Source: Burkholderiales bacterium (GTDB lineage Bacteria; Pseudomonadota; Gammaproteobacteria; Burkholderiales; SG8-41). From it: DNA of 64,000 nucleotides. The position numbers were made by a program, and so were the translations under genes. This document shows positions 51,886 to 60,214 of this stretch, piece by piece. The number at the start of each line of letters is the position of its first letter. Within the stretch, counting starts at the first letter, position 1. The DNA is taken from contig JALHRQ010000001.1 in assembly GCA_022841375.1 (NCBI GenBank), forward strand, positions 62,001 to 126,000. The letters run 5' to 3'. The notes under the pieces were generated by a model. The model did not search any database, had not been told where the DNA came from, and worked only from the letters and a program-made list of their open reading frames with translations.

Positions 51886-52731
51886 ATGACTCTTGATGTC
51901 ATGTTTGCCGTGTTGTTCGGCGCCCTGCTTCATGCCTGCTGGAACGCACTGATCAGCGGCAGCACCGATCGCACGCTCGACACCGTGCTGGTGGTCGCCG
52001 GCGCCGCCGTGATCGCTGCCTGTGCCCTGCCTTTTGCGCCATTGCCGGCACCGGCAAGCTGGCCGTTCCTGATCGCATCCGGCGTGATTCATGTGGTTTA
52101 TTTCATTCTTGTCGCACAGTCATACCGCCACGGCGAGCTGAGTTTTGCCTACCCGATCATGCGCGGCTCGGCGCCGGTGATATCAGCCATCGCTGCAGCC
52201 CTGCTGCTGGCGGAATCACCCTCAGCCGGCGGCTGGCTGGGAGTGCTGCTGATCAGCGGCGGCGTCATGCTGCTCGCCGCTGATTCCTGGCGCAACGGCG
52301 CATTTCAGGGTCGCGCCGCATTGTTCGCCCTCGCTACCGCCGCGATCATTGTCGTCTACACGCTGGTCGACGGCATCGGTGCCCGGTTATCGCAACAGGC
52401 CGCAGCCTATACCGGTTGGGTGTTTGTGCTGACCGCAGTGCCGCTGGTCGCACTGTTTCTCGTGCGCAGCGGCCGTGCCACCCGTGGTTATTTCAAGCTG
52501 CACTGGCGTCGCGGGCTGATCGGCGGCGGCTGCACGCTGGGCTCCTACGGGCTTGCGTTATGGGCGATGACCCAAGCACCGATTGCGCTGGTTGCAGCAT
52601 TGCGCGAAACCTCGGTGATTTTCGGCGCATTGATCGCCGCAGCGCTGCTGGGCGAACGCCTGAGTAGAGTGCGCTGGGCGGCCATCATCGTGGTAACCGC
52701 AGGCGCTGTCGTCATCAAAATCGTGCAATAG
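51886..52731 (+). CDS. EamA/DMT superfamily permease
   Basis: 281 residues with ten predicted membrane helices in two EamA repeats. First repeat: GALLHACWNALIS, VYFILVAQSYRHGELSFAYPIMRGSAPVISAIAA, with the characteristic ALxxxxxxxYPI/xAPxxxA pattern. Second repeat: LWAMTQAPIALVAALRETSVIFGALIAAALLGERLS. Drug/metabolite transporters of this type move small metabolites or amino acids; no substrate is deducible. A 65-bp gap follows to the next gene. Family sure. Confidence 0.92.
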   Translation: MTLDVMFAVLFGALLHACWNALISGSTDRTLDTVLVVAGAAVIAACALPFAPLPAPASWPFLIASGVIHVVYFILVAQSYRHGELSFAYPIMRGSAPVISAIAAALLLAESPSAGGWLGVLLISGGVMLLAADSWRNGAFQGRAALFALATAAIIVVYTLVDGIGARLSQQAAAYTGWVFVLTAVPLVALFLVRSGRATRGYFKLHWRRGLIGGGCTLGSYGLALWAMTQAPIALVAALRETSVIFGALIAAALLGERLSRVRWAAIIVVTAGAVVIKIVQ

Positions 52732-52796
52732 TGCACTGTCGCTGAACCACGTCTTCGTCAGGGTGTCTTAAATAGATCAATTACCGGACCTTCGCC

Positions 52797-53216
52797 ATGA
52801 CCCGCACTCTGGACTCCGTCACAATTCGCCGCTGGATGCTGGCATCGCTGCTGGCGATGGGTTGCATCGCCGCCATACCGCAAGCCAGGGCGCAAATGAC
52901 CGGCAACTTCGGAACCGATATCGTGATGATTGAATCCGCATTGTCGGCAACGCAGTCCGCCGCCGCCAAAAGCGATGTCGCCGGCGCGCGCGTCAACATG
53001 GAAGAGCTTTATCGCCTGTGGCGCCAATTCCGCCAGAAAAATATTGATGGCCGTCCGAATGATTTGCAGTTCGCACCGAACATGCTGAAAGCGGAAGAAC
53101 GCCTGTTCGCAGCATCAACGCTGGTTGACCAGGAAAAACTCCCGGCTGCGCGCGCCGAGCTCAACGCTGCGCAGATCCAGATCCAGGGCCTGCGTCCACA
53201 AGCGCCGGGGAAATAA
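52797..53216 (+). CDS. Small periplasmic helical protein, unknown
   Basis: 139 residues. A signal peptide (RRWMLASLLAMGCIAAIPQARAQ; cleavage ~33) precedes a ~106-residue all-helical chain: DIVMIESALSATQSAAAKSDVAGARVNMEEL..., then MLKAEERLFAASTLVDQEKLPAARAELNAAQIQI. Repeated alanine and charged heptads suggest a helical hairpin, and the AAxxxDxxGARxxxxEL pattern recalls TPR-like or YfaZ-type repeats, but I cannot place it. No Cys in the mature part. Upstream EamA and downstream hydrolase are unrelated, so it is probably a single-gene unit. Confidence 0.7.
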   Translation: MTRTLDSVTIRRWMLASLLAMGCIAAIPQARAQMTGNFGTDIVMIESALSATQSAAAKSDVAGARVNMEELYRLWRQFRQKNIDGRPNDLQFAPNMLKAEERLFAASTLVDQEKLPAARAELNAAQIQIQGLRPQAPGK

Positions 53217-53238
53217 TTTAACTGATTGTTTCTATTGC

Positions 53239-54159
53239 TTATTTTTTATTCGCCATGATGGGAAGCGAATAACCGTTGCGATGCATGAATACATCAAAGG
53301 CTGTCGTCCAGATTGGCCGGCCGTCCGCAGAACTGAACAGGTCATGACCATCCCGCCCGAATGGCGGCTGCATCACCAGCGTGCCCGGGGCACCGGCCGC
53401 TTCGAATGCACGAAACCAGTTGCGCACATGGTCCGGCGAAAAATAACGATCGTTCTCGGCGTAATGCCATAACACCGGCACGCGGATGGTCTGCGCGAAA
53501 CGGCTGATCGCGCTTTTCAAATTTTCGGCATCACAAGGTTCACCGGGATGGGACTCCGGACGCCCGCCGCGACCGCCGGAAAAAGTAATCACCGCTACCA
53601 CACCCGCAGGCTGCCTGCTGGCTGCGGCCATCGCCGCAAAACCGCCCGCAGACTGTCCCGCCAGAACGATTTGCCGCGGATCCACCCACGGCAATCTTGC
53701 AACAAAGGCCGTCGTCGCCATGACATCCATCGCCGCCTGCTCGCCCGCCGCGTAATAATCGGGGGCGGCGCAGCGGCCATAATTCTCCGCCCAGGGGCCG
53801 CCGGTCAATCCATAACCGCGCCGCATCGGCACCACCACCGCATAGCCGCGGATGACGAACTCCTGCACGCGGTCGAGCACGCGATAACGACCCATTTTCT
53901 CGCGCTCACTCGCGCTGGCAGGACTGCCGTGATTGAGTATGACCAGTGGAAACGCCCCGTCGCCCTGCGGACGATAGCTGGTTGCGACCAGTGCCGCCCA
54001 GCGCGCCTCGGAGGGCAGCGGAATGCGCAGAGTCTCTTCACGCAACGCCACATCGTATTCATCGGCTTGGCCGGTGGCCGCGCAAGGCGCAGCGGCGGCA
54101 AACAACGCCGCAAACAACAGCTTGCGCCCGCCCGACCTCAGTCTGAAGCCCCACGTCAT
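53239..54159 (-). CDS. Secreted alpha/beta hydrolase (dienelactone-hydrolase/S9-like)
   Basis: 306 residues. Signal peptide ends around CAATGQ. The core shows VILNHGSPASASERE with oxyanion region HGSP, nucleophile elbow GQSAGGFAAMA (Ser near 174) and a C-terminal His in FGRDGHDLF, with the acid probably in YAENDRYF. Arg/Gly-rich strand RRGYGLTGG is typical of the S9/BAAT-clan esterases. Exported, so it should act on extracellular esters or peptides. It sits 14 bp after the TauD-like gene stop and may be cotranscribed. Substrate unknown. Confidence 0.85.
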   Translation of the reverse strand: MTWGFRLRSGGRKLLFAALFAAAAPCAATGQADEYDVALREETLRIPLPSEARWAALVATSYRPQGDGAFPLVILNHGSPASASEREKMGRYRVLDRVQEFVIRGYAVVVPMRRGYGLTGGPWAENYGRCAAPDYYAAGEQAAMDVMATTAFVARLPWVDPRQIVLAGQSAGGFAAMAAASRQPAGVVAVITFSGGRGGRPESHPGEPCDAENLKSAISRFAQTIRVPVLWHYAENDRYFSPDHVRNWFRAFEAAGAPGTLVMQPPFGRDGHDLFSSADGRPIWTTAFDVFMHRNGYSLPIMANKK

Positions 54160-54173
54160 CGCATCTCTCCGGA

Positions 54174-55259
54174 TCAGCCGTCGTTAAGCCGCATACCCAG
54201 TGCAGCGGCCTGCCGGGTTTCAAAAGCCTTGCGCGCGGCGTCGTGCTGCTGACCGATGATACCCCCGCGCACCGTGCGCGGGCCGACGGCCTTGAACAAC
54301 ACGCGCCAGCTTTCCGGCAAACGGTCGCCGTCGGCGGGTGCCAGCCACAACCGGAACAGCAGGCGTTTTTGCGCCGGGTCGTCGTAATCCCGGAAATCGG
54401 TGCGCGAATGCAGCGTGACATGACTGTTGATGATCTGCAGGTCGCCCGGCTGCAGCCACATCGAATGCGCAAGGTCGGCACGGCGCACCAGCGCATCGAA
54501 GGCCTCCAGTGCATCCCACTGTTTTTGCGACAACTGCGGCACACCTTCGATTTTCTGCGCCGAGGTCACGCGGTTGCGGTTCCATTTGCTGCACAGCCTG
54601 CCGTCCACCGAATCGAATACCGGATGCGGATACGACGGCGCTTCGTCCGGCGCCTGCTCGCCCTGGCGGCTGAAATGAATGGGTTCATGCAGCAGGTCGG
54701 CCAGATGTGGATGTTCCTTGCGCATCGCATGCCAGGCAGCGACCGAACTGGTGGTGATGCTCATGCCGCCCTCTGCCGCCTTGTTATAGCAACTCAGCAC
54801 CACGACGTCGGTGGAGTCGGTGTGAAAGTCGAGCTCGGCGTTCGAGTTGTAGCCGCGGCCGGTGCCGGTGCGGTACGCATTGCCGGCATCACGCACCGCG
54901 GAAATGTAATGGCTTGCCTTGCCCTGCGGGCGGCCGACCCCGAAATGCAGACCAATGCCCCAGGTCAGCAGTTCAAAATCCTTTTCATCGAGGCCTTCGC
55001 GCGGCAGGCCGCGCACCAGCGCGACGCCGCGGCCGTGCTGCATTTCGGCAAACGCGGCACGCAACACCGGCTCTGCTGAACCAAGATCAAAATCGTCGCG
55101 GGAATATTCAAAATGTGATTTATCGGGATGGATCGCCTTGGTCAGCGCCGCGACCAGATCGCAGCGCGCGCGGTCGTCCAGCGTGAACTCCCAGCGCCGG
55201 TCGGCGTCGAGTTGCGCCGCATTCCACGCGGCCGGCGTATCAAAACGGCTGAGGGACAT
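54174..55259 (-). CDS. TauD/TfdA-family Fe(II)/2-oxoglutarate dioxygenase
   Basis: 361 residues from the ATG at 55259. The iron-binding HxD is FHTDSTDVV (~148) and the distal His is in NSHVTLHSRTDF (~290), followed by the 2-oxoglutarate Arg in KRLLFRLWL. The N-terminal ~80 residues (WNAAQLDADRRWEFTLDDRARCDL) form an extra domain seen in gamma-butyrobetaine-hydroxylase-like members. It would hydroxylate a small organic acid, amine or sulfonate, releasing succinate and CO2. Just upstream of the secreted hydrolase. Family sure; substrate unknown. Confidence 0.9.
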   Translation of the reverse strand: MSLSRFDTPAAWNAAQLDADRRWEFTLDDRARCDLVAALTKAIHPDKSHFEYSRDDFDLGSAEPVLRAAFAEMQHGRGVALVRGLPREGLDEKDFELLTWGIGLHFGVGRPQGKASHYISAVRDAGNAYRTGTGRGYNSNAELDFHTDSTDVVVLSCYNKAAEGGMSITTSSVAAWHAMRKEHPHLADLLHEPIHFSRQGEQAPDEAPSYPHPVFDSVDGRLCSKWNRNRVTSAQKIEGVPQLSQKQWDALEAFDALVRRADLAHSMWLQPGDLQIINSHVTLHSRTDFRDYDDPAQKRLLFRLWLAPADGDRLPESWRVLFKAVGPRTVRGGIIGQQHDAARKAFETRQAAALGMRLNDG

Positions 55260-55339
55260 CACAAACCCCGGATATCAGGTTAAAAATAATGAAAACATCA
55301 TCATGCAGGCGCGCACTGATTTCATTACTGCAGTCTGCG

Positions 55340-56200
55340 CTAACGGACGATCAGCACCGGCGTGCGGGCCGCGGCAATGGTTTTCTGGACCACCGAACCG
55401 AGCAGCAAACCGCTCACGGTGGTGCGGCCATGCGAACCCATGATGATCAGGCTGCAGTCATTGCGCTGCGCGTGCGCGGCAATCTGCGCACCGGGCTCGC
55501 CGGTCGCCCGCACTTCCTGCCACTCGATGCGAGCGCGCTTGAGCAAACGCCGCGGGCCGTCCATCGAGCGATCGAACTCGGCATCATGCGCCCCCGCGAC
55601 CACCTTGCGCCCGGCCGTCGGCAGATTGTTCGGCAACTGCGGGCTGACATGCAGCAATGTAATGCCGGCATCCGCCGCGAGCTGCGCGCGATGGCGCAGC
55701 AGATAAGTCACCGCATGCCGCGTATGCGTGCTGCCGTCGGTCGCCACCAGCACGTTACCGCGGCCGCTGACGCCGCCGTTTTTGATCAGCAGCAGTGGTA
55801 CGCCGCAGCCGGCGATGACGCCCTGCGTGGTCGAACCGAGCAGCAGCGCCTTCGCGGCGCCCATGCCGTGCGTACCCATGACCACCAGATCGAACTTTCC
55901 GGATTCGGCATAGCGCGAAATCTCTACCGCGGGATAACCCGTGCCGCGCAGGATGCGGTGCGGCACGCTGAGGCTGTCCAGCAACTGCCGCACCGGCTCC
56001 ACCACTTCTTCGGTCAGATCACGGTAATAGGTGTTGAGGATGCTGCGGTCCACCGCGGCGGCGGCATGCGGCGGCACGCGGTAGCACACGTGCAGTACCT
56101 GCAGATCACCTTTGCGCGCTTCCATCGCCAGACGATCAGCGACATAACGAACGGCCACCAGCGACGTACGGCTGCCATCAACGGCAAGGAGAATTTGCAT
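55340..56200 (-). CDS. Tandem universal stress protein (two UspA domains)
   Basis: 286 residues. Two UspA domains, ~1-140 and ~147-286. ATP-binding motifs G-x2-G-x9-G-S are intact in both: MGTHGMGAAKALLLGSTTQGVI and MGSHGRTTVSGLLLGSVVQKTI. Each begins with the LLAVDGS or VLVATDGS strand. Cytoplasmic, ATP-dependent stress-response protein; the paired form resembles E. coli UspE. Nineteen bp after the bicupin-rubredoxin gene stop, same direction, so the two are likely cotranscribed, suggesting the fusion enzyme is part of a stress response. Family secure. Confidence 0.93.
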   Translation of the reverse strand: MQILLAVDGSRTSLVAVRYVADRLAMEARKGDLQVLHVCYRVPPHAAAAVDRSILNTYYRDLTEEVVEPVRQLLDSLSVPHRILRGTGYPAVEISRYAESGKFDLVVMGTHGMGAAKALLLGSTTQGVIAGCGVPLLLIKNGGVSGRGNVLVATDGSTHTRHAVTYLLRHRAQLAADAGITLLHVSPQLPNNLPTAGRKVVAGAHDAEFDRSMDGPRRLLKRARIEWQEVRATGEPGAQIAAHAQRNDCSLIIMGSHGRTTVSGLLLGSVVQKTIAAARTPVLIVR

Positions 56201-56218
56201 GCCGTGTTATTGCGGGCT

Positions 56219-57157
56219 TCAGCCCACCTGCGCCATCTGGAACTCGCCCTTGCTCGCCGAGCAGTCCGGGCAATACCAGGTTTCGGGGACGTCTTCCCAG
56301 GGCGTGCCCGGCGCAATGCCTTCGTCCGGCATGCCCTTGGCTTCGTCGTAAACGAAAGCGCAAAGCATGCATTGCCAGACACGCGTGCCCGGCGCACTTT
56401 TCGCGACCTGGGGCTTTGCGGTCGCCGCCTGCGCATTTGCGCCGTTGCGGGGAAAATTCAATACCAGCATGTCCAGTCCTTCCTGGCCTGCAGCCAGTTC
56501 CAGGCGGCCCTCTTCCGGTTTTACGAAAGCCACCGTCAGCGCCTTGTATTCCTTGCCCTGATAAATCAGGCTGCCACGAACCACAATCAGATACTGGCCG
56601 TTGGTGTCCGCAGGATCCGGCGCCATCGCACGGGCGTTAGGCGCCACGCTCATCGAGTGGCTGGAGAGGCCCTGCTCATCCTTGATCTCGTTGAAGTCAT
56701 GCAGAGCCGCGCCGGCGTTAACAACTTCAAATTTCGGCGCTTCGGTGACCTGGAAAGGATGACGGTTGTTGACCGCATCCAGCTTGGCGCGTTTCTCCGG
56801 ATCATCCAGATACTGCGCACCGCCGTCCCTGTGCGCGCGCAACGTCAGAAAACCCATGCCTTCACCGAACAGGATCGGGCCATAGGGGGTGTGAGCGCGC
56901 GAGTAATGCACCGCGTTGACCGACAACTGATGTTTGCCCATCAAACCGTCGCCGCTGACGATGACCTGATACTGATCATTGTCGTGGAAATGCGGCTTGA
57001 TCACCCGGCCGGGCGTGCCTTCCACCAGGAAGGCCTGCGGCGTCGCCGGATTCTGCGGATCGGGATCGATAAAACCAGTCCGCCATGCGATCCCGGTCGG
57101 GACCTGACGTTCCGTGCGGGCGGCTTTGACGTCTTCGTATGCGGTGATCTGCGGCAT
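56219..57157 (-). CDS. Bicupin fused to rubredoxin
   Basis: 312 residues from the ATG at 57157 (MPQITAYEDVKAAR). First cupin (~45-110) with HFHDNDQYQVIVSGDG, giving two His plus polar ligands of a metal site; a second, degraded cupin (~190-245) has YLIVVRGSLIYQGKEY. A linker rich in Ala (NGANAQAATAKPQVAKSAP) leads to a complete C-terminal rubredoxin (~255-306): CMLCAFVYDEAKGMPDEGI, PGTPWEDVPETWYCPDC, with four Cys binding iron. The cupin probably carries out a metal-dependent reaction using rubredoxin electrons. Cotranscription with the UspA gene suggests stress. Not a described family as far as I know. Confidence 0.82.
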   Translation of the reverse strand: MPQITAYEDVKAARTERQVPTGIAWRTGFIDPDPQNPATPQAFLVEGTPGRVIKPHFHDNDQYQVIVSGDGLMGKHQLSVNAVHYSRAHTPYGPILFGEGMGFLTLRAHRDGGAQYLDDPEKRAKLDAVNNRHPFQVTEAPKFEVVNAGAALHDFNEIKDEQGLSSHSMSVAPNARAMAPDPADTNGQYLIVVRGSLIYQGKEYKALTVAFVKPEEGRLELAAGQEGLDMLVLNFPRNGANAQAATAKPQVAKSAPGTRVWQCMLCAFVYDEAKGMPDEGIAPGTPWEDVPETWYCPDCSASKGEFQMAQVG

Positions 57158-57334
57158 GGTGCTCTCAACCAAAAACCAGTGAGCCCCAATTATAGGCGTG
57201 CCGGCCGCAGCGTGGTCTGCGCGACCTCAGCATATGGACTGGCGCCGCCGGCACTGCCGCGGTCACGTCGTCTTCAGCGGAAAGCGGTGCTGCCGTAGCC
57301 CGTGAACCCGGTTAGCCCGCCAGAAAACCTTTCC

Positions 57335-58198
57335 CTATTTCAACGCATTCACCGGAATGCGCAGATAGGAAACGCCGTTGTCATCGGGCGGCGGCAGTCG
57401 TCCGCCGCGCACATTGACCTGAATCGACGGCAGGATCAGCGTCGGCATCTCAAGCGTCGCATCGCGCGCCTGACGCATGCGAATAAACTCTTCTTCACCG
57501 ATGCCGTCATGCACATGAATGTTGGCAGCACGCTGCTCGCCGACAGTCGTTTTCCACTGCGCCTCACGCGACTCCGGGGGATAGTCATGGCAAACATAGA
57601 TCACGGTTTGCGCCGGCATATCAAGCAGGCGCCGGATCGATTGATACAACTGGCGCGCATCGCCACCGGGAAAATCCGCGCGAGCCGTGCCGACATCGGG
57701 CATGAACAGCGTATCGCCGACGAACATGGCATCGCCAATTTGATAGGCCATGTCGGCTGGCGTGTGCCCCGGCACCAGCAGTGCATTTGCTTCAAGCTCG
57801 CCGATATGGAACACCTCACCATCTGAAAACAGATGATCGAACTGGCTGCCGTCCGGCAGGAAGGTACGTTCCAGGTTGAACAGTTTTTTGAACACCGCCT
57901 GTACTTCGCGGATACGCGCGCCAATGGCAATGCGCCCGCCCGCCTGCTGCTGGATATGGCGGGCGCCGGACAGGTGGTCGGCATGGGCATGGGTTTCCAG
58001 TATCCAGTCCACCTGCAGGCCGCGCTGCCGGATGAAATCAAGCACCTTGTCCGCGGACGCGGTGGTGGTGCGTCCCGACTTGAAATCAAAGTCGAGTACC
58101 GGATCGATCACCGCCGCCCGGGCAGTCGCGGGGTCGGCGACCACATAACTCACCGTGGAAGTTTTCGGATCGAAAAAAGCCTGGATTTGTGCGGCCAT
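57335..58198 (-). CDS. blh: Persulfide dioxygenase-like beta-lactamase hydrolase Blh
   Basis: 287 residues from the ATG at 58198 (AAGGAAG 5 bases upstream). Metallo-beta-lactamase fold: THAHADHLSGARHI (metal His/Asp), VPGHTPADMAY, VGDTLFMPDVGTARADFPGG and the C-terminal VCHDYPP. These match the ETHE1/Blh branch that oxidises glutathione persulfide to sulfite. It is divergent from bigR across an AT-rich gap, the arrangement of the BigR-controlled operon of Xylella and Agrobacterium. Functions in hydrogen sulfide detoxification with the genes downstream of bigR. Secure family, activity inferred. Confidence 0.9.
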   Translation of the reverse strand: MAAQIQAFFDPKTSTVSYVVADPATARAAVIDPVLDFDFKSGRTTTASADKVLDFIRQRGLQVDWILETHAHADHLSGARHIQQQAGGRIAIGARIREVQAVFKKLFNLERTFLPDGSQFDHLFSDGEVFHIGELEANALLVPGHTPADMAYQIGDAMFVGDTLFMPDVGTARADFPGGDARQLYQSIRRLLDMPAQTVIYVCHDYPPESREAQWKTTVGEQRAANIHVHDGIGEEEFIRMRQARDATLEMPTLILPSIQVNVRGGRLPPPDDNGVSYLRIPVNALK

Positions 58199-58210
58199 GT
58201 TTGCTTCCTT

Positions 58211-58280
58211 CATAATTACTATATTTACTAATATTATATTTTATAGTATATTATTGTCAACTAATATTGTGAAAGCTTCA
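58211..58280. promoter_or_regulatory. AT-rich blh-bigR operator/promoter region
   Basis: About 80% AT in a GC-rich genome. It contains imperfect inverted repeats, e.g. ATAATTACTATA (58212-58223) against TATAGTATATTAT (58242-58254), and TAATAT (58229) against ATATTA (58248), plus -10-like TATA elements on both strands. The gap is 82 bp in all, so one dimer site could repress both genes. BigR sites in other species are AT-rich palindromes of this sort. Confidence 0.6.
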
Positions 58281-58625
58281 ATGAACACGGTCAAACCAAT
58301 CATCGAGCCCGAGGCACTGCGTGGTGCAGCGCAGGAAGCGGTCGGCGCGCTCAAGATCCTCGCCAACCGTGAGCGCCTGCTGCTGCTGTGCCAGATCTCC
58401 AGAGGCCGGAGCTGCGTCAGCGAGCTTGAGCAAGCGCTCGACATCCATCAGCCGACGCTCTCCCAGCAACTCGGGGTGCTGCGCCGCGACGGCGTTGTCG
58501 ACACCGAACGCGACGGCAAGAACATCTACTACACCATCCGCGATCCGCGGATGATGGACATCCTCGAAACGTTGTACCGGATTTATTGTCCACAGAAGCA
58601 GCAAAAGAAACAGGGAAAACGCTGA
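58281..58625 (+). CDS. bigR: ArsR-family repressor BigR
   Basis: 114 residues from the ATG at 58281; a longer frame reading through the AT-rich operator is rejected. Winged helix: EAVGALKILANRERLLLLCQIS, LEQALDIHQPTLSQQLGVLRRDGVVDTERDGKNIYYTIRD. The Cys residues at LLLCQIS and the RGRSCVSELE correspond to the sulfide-sensing pair that forms a disulfide or polysulfide link in BigR/SqrR. It represses blh and the downstream YeeE genes until sulfide arrives. It overlaps the next gene as TGATG. Secure. Confidence 0.92.
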   Translation: MNTVKPIIEPEALRGAAQEAVGALKILANRERLLLLCQISRGRSCVSELEQALDIHQPTLSQQLGVLRRDGVVDTERDGKNIYYTIRDPRMMDILETLYRIYCPQKQQKKQGKR

Positions 58626-59059
58626 TGATGATCGACTGGAACGCCTTCACCCCGTGGTCCTCGCTGACCGGCGGCCTGCTGATCGGGATCGCCGCGGCAG
58701 CATTGGCACTATTCAATGGCCGCATTGCCGGCATCAGCGGCGTTCTCGGCGGCCTGCTGCGCCTGCCCAAGGGCGACAGCGGCTGGCGCGCCGCATTCGT
58801 GCTGGGCTTGATCGGCGCACCGCTGTTCTACGCGCTGGCATTCACTCTCCCCCGCCCCGAAATCGATGCCGGTTACGGCAGCCTGATCCTCGCCGGCCTG
58901 CTGGTCGGCATCGGCACGCGCTACGGCGCCGGCTGCACCAGCGGCCACGGCGTCTGCGGGTTGTCCCGGCTGTCGCCACGCTCAACGGTGGCTACCCTGG
59001 CCTTCATGGGCGCGGGTTTCGCCACGGTTTATGTATTGCGCCACCTGATTGGAAACTGA
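58625..59059 (+). CDS. YeeE/YedE family membrane protein, first half
   Basis: 144 residues from the ATG at 58625, overlapping the bigR stop. Four membrane helices; [30 protein letters not shown] and [28 protein letters not shown] carry the conserved GxxxGCTSGHGxCG motif of YeeE/YedE (TsuA-like) proteins, whose Cys coordinates or relays thiosulfate. It pairs with the next gene as two halves of one transporter (PmpA/PmpB-type). Probably exports sulfite or imports thiosulfate in sulfide detoxification. Family secure; direction and substrate inferred. Confidence 0.9.
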   Translation: MMIDWNAFTPWSSLTGGLLIGIAAAALALFNGRIAGISGVLGGLLRLPKGDSGWRAAFVLGLIGAPLFYALAFTLPRPEIDAGYGSLILAGLLVGIGTRYGAGCTSGHGVCGLSRLSPRSTVATLAFMGAGFATVYVLRHLIGN

Positions 59060-59068
59060 GGATCGACC

Positions 59069-59524
59069 ATGTATATATTCACCGCCCTTCTCTCCGGACT
59101 CATCTTCGGCTTTGGCCTGATCCTATCCGGCATGGCCAACCCGGCCAAGGTGCTGGGTTTCCTTGACCTTGCCGGCCCATGGGATCCATCGCTCGCCCTG
59201 GTCATGGTCGGCGCCATATTCATCGGCCTGTTCGCCTTTTTTATTGCCTACCGGCGCACCGTATCCATACTCGGCGGCACCATGCATCTGCCGAATGCGG
59301 GCACGATCGATCGTCGGCTGGTGGCCGGCAGCCTGCTGTTCGGCGTCGGCTGGGGCGTGGCCGGGTTCTGCCCCGGTCCCGCACTGGTCGCCCTCGGCAT
59401 GGGGGAAATCAAGGCGCTGGTATTTACCGCCGCCATGCTCGCCGGCATGGCGATTTTTGAACAGCTTGAACAGGGCAGGTCTGCGGGTCAGCAACCCCCT
59501 GCGAAGGACAGAAAATCGCAATGA
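59069..59524 (+). CDS. YeeE/YedE family membrane protein, second half
   Basis: 151 residues. Helices with LSGLIFGFGLILSGMANPAKVLGFLDLAGPWDPSL and later FGVGWGVAGFCPGPALVALGMG; the FCPGPA motif supplies the Cys matching the partner's CTSGHG. It starts 9 bp after its partner and overlaps the DUF599 gene by ATGA. A charged tail (EQLEQGRSAGQQPPAKDRKSQ) is cytoplasmic. Together the two form a complete YeeE-like unit normally made as one polypeptide in TsuA. Secure. Confidence 0.9.
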   Translation: MYIFTALLSGLIFGFGLILSGMANPAKVLGFLDLAGPWDPSLALVMVGAIFIGLFAFFIAYRRTVSILGGTMHLPNAGTIDRRLVAGSLLFGVGWGVAGFCPGPALVALGMGEIKALVFTAAMLAGMAIFEQLEQGRSAGQQPPAKDRKSQ

Positions 59525-60174
59525 ACAATCTGTCGATCTGGCTGGCCGTGCTCACCACGGTCGCCATGTTACTGGTCTACGAGATCGCACAGTTCATCCT
59601 GAGTCAGCGCAACCCGACAATCATTGCCAGAACCGCCCATGCGCACCTGCGGGAACAATGGTTCGAAGCCATCTCCCGGCAGCCCAACTCGGAAATTCTC
59701 GCCGTCCAGGCGCTGCGCAATTCGCTGATGTCAACCACGGTGATGGCTTCAACCGCAGTGCTTGGATTAATGGGCACCGTGACGCTGGCGGCGCCATCGC
59801 TGAACGCGACCTTCAACCACACCGCTACCGGACTGCCGCTACTCACGCCAAAAATGGTGATCGAACTCGTGCTGCTGGCTTTGCTGTTTGCGTCGCTGAT
59901 CGCTTCAGCGATGTCGATCCGCTACTACAGTCACGTCAGCTTCATCAGTTCAATCCCGGTCGGCTCCGCCGAACGCCAACGCTGGATGCCCGTCGGTCGC
60001 GTCTACGTGCGCCGCGCCGGCATCATGTACAGCTGGGCCTTGCGCCACCTGATTCTCGTCGCACCGCTGCTCGCCAGTCTGCTGCATCCGCTGGCGGGCC
60101 CGCTGGTGTCGGCCGTGGTCATTGCGCTGCTCTACACGCTGGATCGTTTCGACCAGAAGCTGCAGCAGCCATAA
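59521..60174 (+). CDS. DUF599 family membrane protein
   Basis: 217 residues with four or five membrane helices. Conserved features of DUF599: YEIAQFILSQRNPTIIARTAHAHLREQWFEAIS near the N terminus, ILAVQALRNSLMSTTVMASTAVLGLMG, and SHVSFISSIP followed by RAGIMYSWALRHLILVAPLL. Biochemical function is unknown. It overlaps the second YeeE gene by ATGA, so it belongs to the BigR operon and may be linked to sulfur handling or to repair of membrane stress. Not a usual bigR neighbour that I know, hence noteworthy. Confidence 0.85.
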   Translation: MNNLSIWLAVLTTVAMLLVYEIAQFILSQRNPTIIARTAHAHLREQWFEAISRQPNSEILAVQALRNSLMSTTVMASTAVLGLMGTVTLAAPSLNATFNHTATGLPLLTPKMVIELVLLALLFASLIASAMSIRYYSHVSFISSIPVGSAERQRWMPVGRVYVRRAGIMYSWALRHLILVAPLLASLLHPLAGPLVSAVVIALLYTLDRFDQKLQQP

Positions 60175-60214
60175 TCCCACGCACCAGACGGGTCATCGAC
60201 CCGGCGCAACGTCT

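Noticed and set aside
55289-57298. 669-residue plus-strand frame across the UspA and cupin-rubredoxin genes
   Set aside because: It spans two genes and their gap on the other strand, with no motif; both minus-strand proteins are recognisable.
58155-58280. Extended N terminus for BigR reading through the AT-rich region
   Set aside because: The extra 42 residues overlap blh and the operator and are absent from ArsR proteins; the ATG at 58281 fits the family length.
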